This document shows positions 23,556 to 34,338 of a stretch of 64,000 bases of DNA, piece after piece (positions within the stretch are counted from its first letter, which is position 1; every line of letters starts with the position of its first letter). The notes under the pieces are model-generated. The model was not told where the DNA came from and did no database searches. It was given only the letters and a program-made list of their open reading frames with translations. Where the stretch lies: the NCBI GenBank assembly GCA_030762935.1, contig CM060887.1, positions 15,926,501 through 15,990,500 on the forward strand. The letters run 5' to 3'. Source of the stretch: Hymenopus coronatus (taxonomy: Eukaryota; Arthropoda; Insecta; Mantodea; Hymenopodidae). The position numbers and the translations under genes are program-made.

Positions 23556-24400
23556 GAGTATGCGAGGTCAGTTCAGTAAATACCCGTGTTTCAAAATACA
23601 AGTTGGTGTTACTATAGTGTAGTGGAATGTTGTTGCTCTTCGTCATAACAAACCTAGTACTTATTCATACAGTTGGAGTTTGCAGGCATTTCAGTTAGTT
23701 TTCATCGTGTTTTCGCTAAAAACGAAAAACTTCAATATTGTGCAAATAATGGAAGAAGTGAGAGTTTTGGATTGGAAAACGTGTAAAGACATAACAAAGA
23801 AATTGGAGCTCTTTATGGGGATCTTTTGCCATCTATGAAACAGTATGTTGATTCAACGAATTTAAACGTGGATGAACATCCGTTTTTGATGAGGTGAGTT
23901 CAGGACGCCTAGCAGTTGTGGTTACTCAGGCAATTATTCAAAAAGGTCCACGATAATTCTCTCTTATCTTCGAATGGAAGTTCGTGAAGTGACAGAGGGC
24001 ATAGATGTGCAATCTATTTAAGCGAAGGCCGAATTACTTTTTGCGTCGAGTTATCAACGTCATGAGACTTGATTCGTCATTACATATATCCCGGAAACCA
24101 ATCACCAATCAAAACAATGGTTGCTCCCGGTGAATCTGCTCCAAAGAAGGCAAATACAGTCCCAACAGCCGGAAAAGTGATGGCGACGATTTTTTGGAAT
24201 GAGAAAGGCGTTATACTTTTTTGAAAAATAAAATACGATCACTGGACAATGTCCGATTTGACAAGAAGTTGAAAGAAACACGGCCCAATTTGGTTGAAGA
24301 AGAAAGTGCTCCTTCACCACAACAGTACACCAGTACATGCTGCGTTATGGATTGCTCATATTTGCCCGTCCTAGTTTCTGCGGAAAAAAGTAAACATATA
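23556..24400 (+). pseudogene. Mariner transposase relic
   Basis: Frames read KQWLLPGESAPKKANTVP, then TAGKVMATIFWNEKGVI (24115-24220), then RPNLV and HHNSTPVHAAL, diagnostic of mariner DDE/D transposases. Upstream pieces YGDLLPSMKQ (about 23810) and ETNHQSKQW also match. The frame is broken repeatedly, and the residue of the HQDNAP-type motif that should be catalytic Asp reads Asn. CGAGGTCAGTTCAGTAAATA at 23563 may be the left terminal repeat; the C-terminal end and right repeat are missing. Confidence 0.82.
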
Positions 24401-24404
24401 AAAC

Positions 24405-24875
24405 TATAATTAAAGCTGTAGTAACTTATACAGCAGAAACTTGGTGTCTCTTAAATCACATTATGGGAAAGGAAGATAGTACGAAGAACCTATGGACCCA
24501 AATATGAAAATGAGGAATGGCGAAATGGAACTAATAAGAACTCTATGAGCTCTATGATGACCCCCGAATTGTGAGCTTTATTAAATGTACAAGACTTAGA
24601 TAGGTAGAACATGTAGAAAGAAGTGAGTAGAGCTCCCTATTGTAAATAATATGGACGGGAAAACCAGCTGGAAGATGGTATGGGGATAGACCAGAAAGAA
24701 ATGAATAGAGAATAGGTATAGAGGAGGAGGGAGCTGGATATAAGAGATTAGAGGAGAAGAATGCAAGATAGGAAAGAGAGGCAGGCTCTAGCCCTCCAAG
24801 GGCTGTAACGCCCTGAAGTAAGTAACTTCCCTGCGACTTCTTCTTCTTCTTGCTCCCAAACATGAAGAAATTACT
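24405..24875 (+). pseudogene. Non-LTR retrotransposon C-terminal relic (RTE-like?)
   Basis: Reading across frameshifts gives KAVVTYTAETWCLL, ERKIVRRTYGPKYENEEWR, ELYDDPRIVSFIKCTRLR, VEHVER and GKPAGRWYGDRPERN, the order seen at the C-terminus of a very common insect LINE group. Clade assignment to RTE/BovB is from memory of that motif and is tentative. At least three frameshifts and several stops. It sits between two mariner relics. Confidence 0.72.
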
Positions 24876-24921
24876 CGCGAAAAAAAATTAGATCAAATGA
24901 GAACTAACGCCGAGACAGACG

Positions 24922-25147
24922 TAGGAGGGCCGTTTTATTTTTTCAACTTCTAATAGGTTATAAATAAAAGACAAGTTCATAGAAAACAATTATTTTATTA
25001 CTAAAGGTTTTGTTCACCTATGGTTACTTTTCAACATAATCACCGAAAAGATTGAGACATTTATCGTACCTGTACACAAGCTTTGCAATACCCGCTTCAA
25101 AAAATGTTGCCGCCAATAATTTCAAATGAGCATTGACGTTGTTTTGA
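24922..25147 (-). pseudogene. Mariner 3' end relic, second copy
   Basis: The minus strand at about 25150-24990 encodes LAATFFEAGIAKLVYRYDKC followed by LNLFGDYVEK and a stop, the usual mariner C-terminus. The 3' end beyond it is GTAGGAGGGCCGTTTTATT on the plus strand, likely the terminal repeat. The catalytic domain is gone. Confidence 0.85.
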
Positions 25148-25409
25148 AGTGTGTGGTGGGGAGGTTTTCTTAAAAAAGCTTCGTGTCGCATGCTTAGAAC
25201 TTAAGTATCAAGTTTGATTTTCAAGGTATTTTCGTTTTTGAGCAATTCTGTCCACAGACACACACAGACCTTTTTCTAAAAATGAATTTTTCGGATTCAA
25301 TGGATCTGATAGCAAGCACATATTTCCGGTGAAATCTCGTCAGCGAAATTTCGGGTGGAATACAAATCTTTCTCTATACTTATGTCCATAGTACGTGTAG
25401 AGAAAGTAA
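25148..25409 (+). mobile_element. F1 3'-end copy, 5' truncated
   Basis: Starts at GTGTGTGGTGGGGAGG and contains the core and an intact 3' end GTGTAGAGAAAGTAA. Confidence 0.85.
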
Positions 25410-25410
25410 A

Positions 25411-25544
25411 AATGCTTTTTCCGAACTCAAGGGTCCTCAAATCATACATTTCCAGTGAAATCTCGACTTTGAATTTTTGGATGGAATACAATACCTTCTC
25501 TATCCACTATGAACATCGTACACATGGGATACAAAAAGTAAAAA
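25411..25544 (+). mobile_element. F1 3'-end fragment in tandem
   Basis: A second, independent 3' end directly follows the first (ATTTCCAGTGAAATCTCG to the eroded palindrome and AAAGTAAAAA). Confidence 0.8.
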
Positions 25545-25782
25545 TAGTAGCTATAACAATTTTATTTGGAAAGGAAGAAGAGAGAAACAGAAACACGGGA
25601 GAATTTCTGCGAAGAATAAAAGAAAAATGGATTAAGAGAGTAAAGGAAGCAAGAAATAAGAAATGCTAAAGGGGTGAAAGTAAGGAAGAATGCAGGGCTA
25701 TATAGCTGCTGCTCAGCCGTGTGGACAAGCAAGCTGAGAGAGCAAAAAATAAGGCAGCAATAACCGTACACACTACCTCTGT

Positions 25783-26065
25783 AGTCAATGGTCAGCGTTC
25801 TGGTTTTTCACGCAAAAGTCCTGTGTTCGATTCCCGCCTGGCGCGCGGAAGTTTTCTTTAACTAGAATCGTTCCCTGTCCCCCACATAATTTGGAAATAT
25901 GAATGTGGGAGTGAATGTGCGCGTGTTTAATAGTATAAAACTGAAACATTCAAGGTAAGAATCCTACAGTTCAACGAGCAAAACACCAGCAGTTACTTCT
26001 CAAGTTAAAGCCCCGATATAACCATAGGAGGTAAAGGGGCAATATAAATGAAACAAAAAAGCTTT
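25783..26065 (+). mobile_element. tRNA-derived SINE, family C
   Basis: Head CTGTAGTCAATGGTCAGCG (A-box-like) and TGTGTTCGATTCCCGCC (B box). The body has GGAAGTTTTCTTTAACTAG and ends in GCCCCGATATAACC and an A-rich tail. The minus-strand copy at 49832-50061 shares head, body and end. Confidence 0.78.
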
Positions 26066-26117
26066 ATACAAAGCATACAGTAATTAGTAAAAATAATAGA
26101 CATAATTACGATGTTAA

Positions 26118-26498
26118 TGACCGAGCCAGGTGGCTCAGACGTCGTCTGGGCCTGGCATCCGGGGGGTCCGGGTTCGATTCCCGTTGACCGCGAACTCTGG
26201 CCCTGGGCTTTACCTGGGGCCGCTTAGGCGAATGCCGGCATGCTGTATGTCCACCACGGTTTCCCCTTCATTCCTACATTTAATCCTTCTTCATCTTTCA
26301 GATAGGAGCAGGTGCCGTTGTAGAGGTATCCATTCGGCCTCTCGGCGCTGTATAGCCTCCGTGGCGTCTAGTGAATGTTAGGGACTTCCGTGCATCTCTG
26401 CGCTTAGCTCCGTCGTTCCCTCCTCTCATCCCTTCCCCCGGGGTGATAGGTCGCAATAGATTCGTACCGGGTCACAGTTGCTGTTAAAATGCTTTACC
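26118..26498 (+). mobile_element. tRNA-derived SINE, family D
   Basis: GAGCCAGGTGGCTCAGACG is an A-box region and CCGGGTTCGATTCCCG a strong B box (26168-26183). The body is unusually GC-rich for this window and contains TTAGGCGAATGCCGG, a motif echoed near 26955. One copy only. Confidence 0.72.
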
Positions 26499-26510
26499 CT
26501 CTACGATATA

Positions 26511-26804
26511 GTCGCCCTCCGTGGTGTAATGCTTACCATGCTAACTTAATACACCCAAGGTCGAGGGTTCAAACCCGGTGGAGGACGATAGATTTTTTTC
26601 GGGCGTAAAAATCCTTAGTATGGCTTCTTTCGGAAGGGAAGTAACACCGTGGGTCCCGTGTCGTAGATTTACGGCACGTAAAAGAATCTCAAGCCTAATG
26701 GAGTGGTCTCTGAGCAAAATTAAGCGGTCTTTCACGCCTAGTATAGAATGGGACGCTGAGAACCACAGCAGTTAAAGAGCGTCCTTAAATAAAACATTTT
26801 ATTT
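26511..26804 (+). mobile_element. tRNA-derived SINE, family A, with 12-bp target duplication
   Basis: CTCTACGATATA at 26499-26510 repeats at 26805-26816, defining a 294-bp insertion. Head TCCGTGGTGTAATGCTTACC (A box) and GAGGGTTCAAACCCGG (B box) derive from a tRNA. The body contains TTTTCGGGCGTAAAAATCC and ACGGCACGTAAAAGAATC, and ends AAAGAGCGTCCTTAAATAAA. Other copies: 37703-37990, 46920-47566 and a 3' fragment at 32951-33055. Confidence 0.92.
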
Positions 26805-26849
26805 CTCTACGATATAAAGGAGTGTTGTAAAATAAATCATTCCTTCATG

Positions 26850-27325
26850 CATTCTAAAGTCACCGAGCGAGACAGCTTCACGCTCGCATTTGTGAAATCC
26901 TATGCTCGGTTTCTTCGGGCCAGTCACTCTGATTTTTCATGGTTTACCCGGATCGATAGGCGAATTCTGGGGAGATTCCTCTTCTATCATGAATTTCCTA
27001 GTCCATCATTTCCTGTCCCCAGCATTAGTTTTTATCTGCTTCAAGGTTGTAGATGCAGGCGATGGCGTTCGGTATGTTACGGATGGGCGGTGGATTGCAG
27101 CTGTGTTACCTCTGGAATCGTTAGGGACTCAACCTCCTTGCCCACAACGTCGTCTGGATCTGGTAGCCATTCGTGTGTCCCTCTTACCCTTTCACTCGGG
27201 GGGGGTCACATTAGAAGCATCAAGGGTCACTCCGGTCTATTTGAGGTACTCTGCCCCGGATTCTAGAGGGCTTTCTGTGCCACATAATTCTTTTTCTTTT
27301 CTGAAGTCAGGCATTCACATAGTGT
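26850..27325. repeat. GC-richer unclassified sequence, possibly repeat-derived
   Basis: Composition differs from the surroundings and two overlapping open frames (26847-27266, 26902-27348) cover it, but neither has a recognisable domain. GATAGGCGAATTCTGG resembles a motif inside SINE D, so a retroelement origin is likelier than a host exon. Confidence 0.35.
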
Positions 27326-27821
27326 CAGAAATAAATTATAATATATAAACATATTCTCTAAGTTCATACTACAAGTTCACAAAATAGTTATATTTATATT
27401 AAAGCAAAGAAAATAGCTTATTGGACTGCATCAATACATATTGCGAGCTGTGATACTCGGCAGAATACGCCACTCAATTTATTACAAAGAAATTTACTAT
27501 TTGCTTTGTTGCGTGACTGCCCAAAACTCACAATACCCAAAGTCCAGATCTTAACCCAAAAGAGAATTTATAGAACGAGTTAAATAAAAGAATCCGAAAC
27601 TTTCCCATCACCTTAAGACAACATTGCTGGAAGAATGGGATAAGACTGAGCCAGCCTATACGAGGAAAATAATTTCTAATTTGAAATCACACCTACTATT
27701 AGTAATCAGGTGTAAAGGGTATCCTACATGGTATTAAAATCAATAAATGTGAGGGGAATACTGCTTTTTAACCGAATATTTAAGTGGCTTTAAATGTGCA
27801 ACGTGCACACTTAATTATTTT
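27326..27821. other. AT-rich DNA, nothing recognised
   Basis: No repeat or gene assignment. Confidence 0.45.
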
Positions 27822-28668
27822 TTCTTTCTCTAGTCCGTATGTACAATGTACATAATGGATAGAGAAGGTATTGTATTCCACCCAAAGATTCGATGTCGAG
27901 ATTTCACATGAAATATATGTTTTGGGGTCCCCTGAGTCCAGCAAAAGCATTTTAAGAGAAATGCCCGTGTGTGTGTCTGTGGACAGCTTCACTCAAAAAT
28001 CAAAAGACCGTTAAATACCAAAATTGGTGTTTACATATGTTTGGTATCTTCTAAGGATGCGACATGAAAATTTTCAAAAAATCCCCCTCACCATAAACTA
28101 CACTTTATGTGAAAATGTTTGAAAACTTTATTTTTCTCAAAAATGGCTCTAACGATTTTGATTAAAATATCGTACATTAAAATATTTACGTCACAAATAA
28201 AATGTATAGGTATTTTGTTTTCTAGAAATAGGCTCTTTATTCTGGGTGAGTTTTATGGAATTTTTCATAACGGTAAAACTGTAACTGCTGGACAAAAGCT
28301 TAGGTACCTTACAAAAAATTTAGATCTCGTTAAAACACATAATTTGTCATATACTTTTTTTGTAGATATGGCCGTTTTCAAGGTATTCCTTGTTTCAATT
28401 TTAACCTACCTAACTTTTCTCAAACGGCGCCATGCAAAGCGAACCGAACCTCAATTGTTTCACATTACGACCAGCTTTTTAAAGATTTTATTATCTCTTT
28501 AGCCTAATGCATTCCCTCATTTCACAAGGAAACAAGTAATAAAACCGATATTCTGCTAATATTTATCTCGATTAGTATGATATAGGTAAAAGAATAATCT
28601 TTTGTAAACAAGTTTGTATATAGAACAGCTAGAGAAAGTTATGTGAATGGAATGCATCAGACTTTTTA
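27822..28668 (-). mobile_element. F1 copy, full length
   Basis: Palindrome ATGTACAATGTACATAATGG at the 3' end, TG core at 27965-27982, 5' end GTGAATGGAATGCATCAGA. Belongs to the AGAACAGCTAGAGAAAG subtype. Confidence 0.88.
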
Positions 28669-29360
28669 ACAACTGTTATACGTACTGCTTGTTATTGATA
28701 CCAAAGGCTGTAATTATTGTCATCCTAATGTATGAAGCTGTTTTTCTGAAAAGTAAAAATCTGAGTTTCAGCTAAAATAACTTTGACCGATAGTTATTGC
28801 GGCTAGACTATGCTTCATTTTCCTACATAGAAAGCTTGCACCATAAGTATTACAAAAAGCACTGGCTGACAGGTTGTAAAGCTGTGTATGAACAATTGTT
28901 CTTGCAATTCACTTGGTACCGCATCGCAGTTTTCTCAACTTTCATATGAATCTCCGGAAATGTCCTTTCACTCGGCAGTTTTCCTTTAATGTAATGCGAA
29001 AACAATGCACAATAAAAACTCGGCTCCACCTTCGGAACTCTGACAATTCTGGCAACAATTGTGTCTTCTCAAGTAGGAATGCAGGCAAAGCTCTCAATAT
29101 GACGTAATAACCTTGTAGTCAGGGTTGCCAGGTGGTGATTTTTAGCACTGTGAAAGTAGCCTTCAAAATATTTGGCAAGTGGCGATTAAATTTGGCTATT
29201 TCCCATTCTCACCTATACCTACCCAGTTTGGGCTGGAGCAGCCTCCAACAAAATTAAGTTACTCCAGTCTTTTCAAAAAAGGTTCTACGTCTCGCAATAC
29301 ATGCTCCCTGGCTAGGCTTACGAACTTCTGAATTCCTGGAGAAAGTTAGATATGCATATT
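28669..29360. other. Unassigned DNA
   Basis: No gene or family identified. The 64-codon frame at 28913-29107 has no recognisable features. Confidence 0.45.
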
Positions 29361-30098
29361 ACTTTCTCTATACGTACTATGTACATAGTGAATAGAGAAG
29401 GTATTGCAATCCACCAAAAATTCGATAACGAGATTTCACCGGAAATACATGTTTTGGGTCCCTCTGAATCCAAAAAAAAGCAATTTTTAGAAAAATGCCC
29501 GTGTGTGTGTGTGTGTGTGTCTGTGGGCAACTTAGCTCAAAAAACGAAAAGACCGTTAAATACCAAACTTGGTATTTAAGTTTGGTGTCTTCCAATGATG
29601 CGACACGAAGATTTTCAAGGAAATTCCTCCCATCCCCAACTACCCTTCACCTGGAACATTTTTCGAAAATGTTTATTTTCTCAAAAATGGCTCTAACGAT
29701 TTTGATTAAAATATCTTATATTAAAGATATTTATCTGACAAAGAATATGTATACCTTGAATTTTCTGGGAACAGCCTCTGAAGACTACTTTATTCTGGAT
29801 GAATTTTACGGAATTTTGCATAACTGCTAAACCGTAAGAGATGGACAAAAACTTACCACACAAAAAAATGTAGACCACGTTAAAACACACTATAGTCACA
29901 TAGCAATCAGCTTTTGAATATCACTTTAACCTATGCTACTCCCTTATTTCGCTTCTACTTACAGGGAAGCAAGTAATAAGACTATTTCTGCTATTTTTTT
30001 CTCAATTAGCATGAAGTAAATAGGAGAATAAGCTTTTTAACAATAATTTGTTGCAGAGATGTAGAGATAGTGATGTGAATGGAACACATGAGATTTTT
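29361..30098 (-). mobile_element. F1 copy with one internal deletion
   Basis: One of the best preserved copies: ACTTTCTCTATACGTAC start, (TG)n core at 29500-29522, hairpin AAATACCAA-AC-TTGGTATTT at 29558-29577, end GTGAATGGAACACATGAGA. A block of about 130 bp is missing after TTAAAACACAC. Confidence 0.92.
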
Positions 30099-30252
30099 TG
30101 ATAGTATTGAACGCCCGCTTTTACTACTAGTGGCACCGTAGACCATGACACTGATGATACATAGAATGAAGATGGAGCACCGGTGGAAAACCCACTCCTG
30201 CACCGCTTTGTCCACCACAAATCTCACATGTGGTCGAACCCTGACCGTCTAT
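30099..30252 (-). mobile_element. SINE family E, 5' truncated
   Basis: Minus strand shows the family E body: CATGTGAGATTTGTGGTGG, the segment near ACCGGTGCTCCATCTTC, and the end AGTAAAAGCGGGCGTTCAA. The tRNA head is lost. It lies exactly at the 5' boundary of the neighbouring F1 copy. Confidence 0.75.
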
Positions 30253-30269
30253 AAAATTAGATATAACAG

Positions 30270-30595
30270 TAAACTTGATCAAAATAACAGTCATATGAAC
30301 CTTTCTAGGCATCGTTAACGTGCAATGTATTGCTTTTTCACTTCTACTCCCGATGAACTAGCCGTTACTATAATCAACTTACGACTATCCTCGACTCAAA
30401 GACCTCCTACTGATGATGATGATGATGATGACCTTGATCATGTTGATAATAATAACAATAGCAATAATAATAATAATTTCGATCATTCTATTTCTAAATA
30501 CAGCAAGACCGATAACGATGTTTACGCAACAATTGGTTTCCCTTCTCCCTTCCAACTTAACACTGCCGGTACATAAATCAAAACACTACTATTTC
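30270..30595 (+). pseudogene. LINE relic shared with 33700-33915
   Basis: CTCCCGATGAACTAGCC and GCAACAATTGGTTTCCCTTC occur in the same order on the minus strand at 33700-33870. The frame reads STPDELAVTI ... ATIGFPSPF, interrupted by a (GAT)n/(AAT)n expansion that creates runs of Asp and Asn. Because the other copy continues into RNase-H-type LINE sequence, I read this as a LINE relic, not a gene. Confidence 0.55.
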
Positions 30596-30676
30596 CTTCT
30601 ACGAACTACCAACCCTTGCATATAACAGATGAAATACTCGTATTTTTTTAAAACCGGAAAATACCTATAGTATATA

Positions 30677-30707
<31 letters not shown>

Positions 30708-30725
30708 GTAATAATAGCAATAATA
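30596..30725 (+). repeat. Retroelement tail with (AAT)n
   Basis: GATGAAATACTCGTATTT and TATAGTATATAAATAATAAT also occur on the minus strand at 32843-32940, so this is a repeated tail of unknown parent with an (AAT)n microsatellite. Confidence 0.6.
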
Positions 30726-31200
30726 ATACGAGGAATAAGGAATAAGGAGATATCAATAATTCCGGGAGATTTAATTTCAGTTCCAGACCCCAAGAGACTC
30801 TCGGCTATTCCGGGAGAGTTGGCAGCTCTACACCCTGTTTTATCATGAACACACAGTTGGTATTCTGACCATTGAGGACTTCGTCCGCAAACAGGCTCAG
30901 AGATACTTCCCAATATACACAAAGCATCAGGCGCATTATTCTTTTCTCTGGGCAAACAATCACAGGTTCCTGCAGTCGGCTACCTCAGGATATCTTGCCT
31001 CATCATCCTCTTCCTCCAACACAGAAGCAACAGTGTAACAGAGCTTGATTAAGCTACTTCCGTATTGGGGAACCTACTGAGGTCGACCTCACTTCTGCTA
31101 TGTTCTTTATTATTATGTTTGTTCTACGTTTACGATGTTATCAATGATCTGCATAATGCTATGTGCGCTGATCGATCAAAAAAATTATATTTTAAAAAAA
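30726..31200. other. Unassigned DNA
   Basis: Moderate GC, no domain and no family match. Confidence 0.45.
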
Positions 31201-31979
31201 TCTAATGTGTTCCATTCATATTACTTTCTCTAGCTGTTTCCAATATAAACTATTCTTACACAAGATTATCCTAAAGATTATTATGGTCTTTTTACTTGTT
31301 TCCTTGTTAGTAGAAGGGAAATAATGGAATACATTATGCTAAAGCGATAGTCAAACGTTTTAAATGGTCGCAATGTGAAACAATTGAAGTTCAGTTCGCT
31401 TTGTATGGCCCCGTTGAGAAAAGTTAGTTTAAAACTGAAGGAATAACTCAAAAACAGTAAACTCTACAAGAAAAACGTGTAAGACATAAATTAGTGTTTT
31501 AACGTCTTTATTTTTTTTTTTTAATATACCGCTATGCAAAATTCTCCAAAACTCATCCAGAATAAAGAGATATTCAGAGCCTATTTCCAGAAACTTAAAA
31601 ATATACATTTTATTTCTGATGTAAATATCTTTAATATACGATATTTTGATCAAAATCGTTAGAGCCATTTTTGAGAAAAGCAAAATTTTCAAAAATATTC
31701 CTATGTAGTTTGCGGTGGGGGATTTTTTTTTTTAAATCTTCATAGCGCAACCTTGGAAGATGCTAAACTTAAATAGCAAATTTGATTTTAACGATCTTTT
31801 TGTTTTTGAACTAAGCTGTTCACATATATTTTTCTAAAAATGTTTTTTTCAGACTCAGGAAACCTCAAAACACATTTCCAGTGAAAGTTCGACATCGAAC
31901 TTTTGGGTGGAATACAATATCTACCTTCTCTAACTACTATGTGCCTACATTGTATGTACATACATGCTAGAGAAAGTAA
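31201..31979 (+). mobile_element. F1 copy, CA core lost
   Basis: Starts TCTAATGTGTTCCATTCAT, ends GCTAGAGAAAGTAA. The core is reduced to CTGTTCACATATATT. AGCTGTTTCCAATATAAAC subtype. Confidence 0.88.
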
Positions 31980-32030
31980 AAAATTGGCTCTTAGAACATA
32001 ATTTGGGGATTATATAGCTATTGCCTTATT

Positions 32031-32190
32031 ACTTTCTCTACACGTACTATGTACATAGTGTATAGAGAAGGTATTGTATTGCACCAAAAAATTCGATACC
32101 GAGATCTCACCGGAAATACATGTTTTGAGATCCCCTGAATCCAAAAATAGCATTTTCAGAAAAATGTTCGTGTGTGTCTGTCTGTGTGTA

Positions 32191-32232
<42 letters not shown>

Positions 32233-32841
32233 CAGCATAGCTCAAAAACAAAAAGACCGTTAAAACTAAACTTTGATATTTAAGTTTGGCATCTTCCAAG
32301 GATACGACACGAAAGTTTTCAAGAAAATCCCCCCTACTCCAACTACCCTTTACATGGAGCTTTTTAGAAAATTTTCATTTTCTCAGATATGGTTCTAACG
32401 ATTCCAATTAAACTCTCTTATATTCACACGACAAATAAAATGTAAATCTTCAATTTTCTGGGAATAGCCTCTGAAGACTACTTTATTCTGGATGAATTTT
32501 GCCTAATTTTGCATAACTGGTAAACCGTAACAGACAGACAAAAACTTACCACTCAAAAAATGTAGAGTTCGTAAAACACACAATTTATGTTATATATATT
32601 TTTTGTGAGGTCGGCCGTTTTTGAGATATTCCTTGTATTTAGTTTCAGCTTTAATATACTTCTACTTTTCTCATAAGGGAATTTGTCAACTGCCGTCCAT
32701 ACAGAGGAACTTTAGTCACATAGCAACCAGCTTTTCACTATCACTTTAACCTATGGTACTCCCTTATTTTTGCTTTTCCTTACAAGGAAGCAAGTAATAA
32801 GACTATTTCTGCTAATTTGTTTCTCGATTAGCATGAAGTAA

Positions 32842-32842
<1 letters not shown>
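32031..32842 (-). mobile_element. F1 copy, 5' end cut by an (ATT)n-tailed insertion
   Basis: Intact palindrome and a long (TG)n core (32165-32231, the second longest in the window). The copy stops at CATGAAGTAAA, where an (ATT)n tract begins; the terminal GTGAATGGAACAC is missing. Confidence 0.9.
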
Positions 32843-32892
<50 letters not shown>

Positions 32893-32940
32893 TATATACT
32901 ATACTTTTATGAAATACGAGTATTTCATGTTATTTGTAAG
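32843..32940 (-). repeat. (ATT)n tail and shared tail segment
   Basis: (ATT)n at 32844-32891 followed by the complement of the tail seen at 30596-30725. Confidence 0.65.
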
Positions 32941-32950
32941 GGTAGGCAGT

Positions 32951-33055
32951 GCCTGATGGAGGCCTCTGAGCAAAATTAAGCGGTCTTTCACGCCCAGTAC
33001 AGAATGGGACGCTGAGAACCATAGCAGTTAAAGAGCGCCCATAAACAACACGTCA
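32951..33055 (+). mobile_element. SINE family A, 3' fragment
   Basis: TCTGAGCAAAATTAAGCGG through AGTTAAAGAGCGCCCATAA matches the 3' third of family A. Head and B box absent. Confidence 0.82.
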
Positions 33056-33089
33056 TTTCCATTTTAGTGCGTAAAAGAAAACAGTAGTG

Positions 33090-33915
33090 TTTTTTGTTTG
33101 TTTTTTTTTTTCATTAATTTTAGGTCACTTTAACTCCTAGGTCATATCGCGACCATATAATATTTGTAATAATTCAATTCATAATATTACAATGAAATTA
33201 TTTACACACATTAAGCAAAGCTCTGTGAATTATAAATTACAGTAGGAAAGCAAGTTTTACACAGATTTAAAATATTGCGAATAACTACATTACAGTTTGA
33301 GATCCAGTTTTGTGCCTCTGAGAAAGAGAAGAACTTGTTTGAATTTTTGTGGAGTATTCAGTGCTGTGGATATATCTTCAGTGATGATTTGGTGTATCTT
33401 CTACATTCTGTGAAAATGTGTTTAATGGTGAGTTGTGTGTTGCAGACTTCACATTGAGGTGGTGAAGATGTATGAATGGGTTAGTTTAGTATGTCCTATT
33501 CGTAGTCTTGTGATGGTCTTCTTTTCTCTTCAGTGAACGTACGAGGTAAGGATTGGTGACGTCATCTCTCCTTACCATGTGTCACTTTACTGGTAGATTT
33601 TCCACTATGGTGCCTGCAAACATGTTTTATGATGTCACCATAATGTGCAGTTATGTTTTGATTGTTGAAGTGTGAGGGAGAAGGGAAACCAATTGTTGCG
33701 TCAGCGTCAAGACAATATTGTGCTATATTTACAAATAGAAATATTAAAATCAGTAATTATTATTATTAGCAATTTGAGGTCTTTAAGTAGAGGACTTCGA
33801 CAGTGGACGTAGTCGTAAATTGGTTGATAGTAATGGCTAGTTCATCGGGAGTAGAAATGAAAAAGAAATACTATTGCACGTTCAACGTTGCCTGGAAAAG
33901 TTCAAATGACGGGTT
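33090..33915 (-). pseudogene. Non-LTR retrotransposon relic, RNase-H-proximal C-terminus
   Basis: Minus strand, across frameshifts: ATIGFPSPSHFNNQ, then LKRKEDHHK, then TRLRIGHTKLTHSYIF, then CEVCNTQLTIKHIFTEC (C-x2-C-x7-H-x4-C). The RLRIGHT-KLTH plus zinc-knuckle order is typical downstream of the RNase H domain in I-superclade LINEs. The 3' end has GGTCGCGATATGACC and an A-rich tail (T-run at 33098-33111). RT and endonuclease are missing and the frame is broken at least twice. Confidence 0.72.
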
Positions 33916-33916
33916 T

Positions 33917-34338
33917 TGTTTTCTATACACGTGCTATGTACATAGTGTATAGAGAAGGTATGGCACTCCTCCAAAAATTCGATACCGATATTTCACCGGA
34001 AATGCACGTTTTAGGGTCCCCTATATCAAAAAAAGTATTTTCAGAAAAAATACCAAATTTGGTATTTGATTTTAGTATCATTCTGGGAAGCAACACGAAT
34101 ATTTTGAGAAATAATCCCCCATCCCAAACTACCCTCTACTTGGAAAAAATTTCGAAAAATTAGATTTTCTCAAAAATACCTCTAACGATTTTGATTAAAA
34201 TACCGTATATTAAAGATATTTATATGGCAAATATATTGTATATCTTGAATTTTCTGGGAGTAATCTCTAAAAGAATCTTTATTCTGAATGAATTTTGCAG
34301 CTTTTGCGTAACTGTTAAACCGTAAGACATAGACGAAA
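33917..34338 (-). mobile_element. F1 copy, core deleted, 5' part missing
   Basis: Palindrome intact (TGCTATGTACATAGTG). AATACCAAATTTGGTATTTG follows directly after TTTTCAGAAAAA, so the TG block is missing here. The copy ends at AGACGAAAAATG, where the next copy begins inside its own core. Confidence 0.82.

Noticed and set aside
26847..27348. Overlapping 139- and 148-codon frames
   Set aside because: No domain, low-complexity Ser-rich translation, overlapping frames, probable repeat context.
30325..30576. 83-codon frame with Asp and Asn runs
   Set aside because: Runs come from (GAT)n and (AAT)n; the rest matches a LINE relic at 33700-33915.
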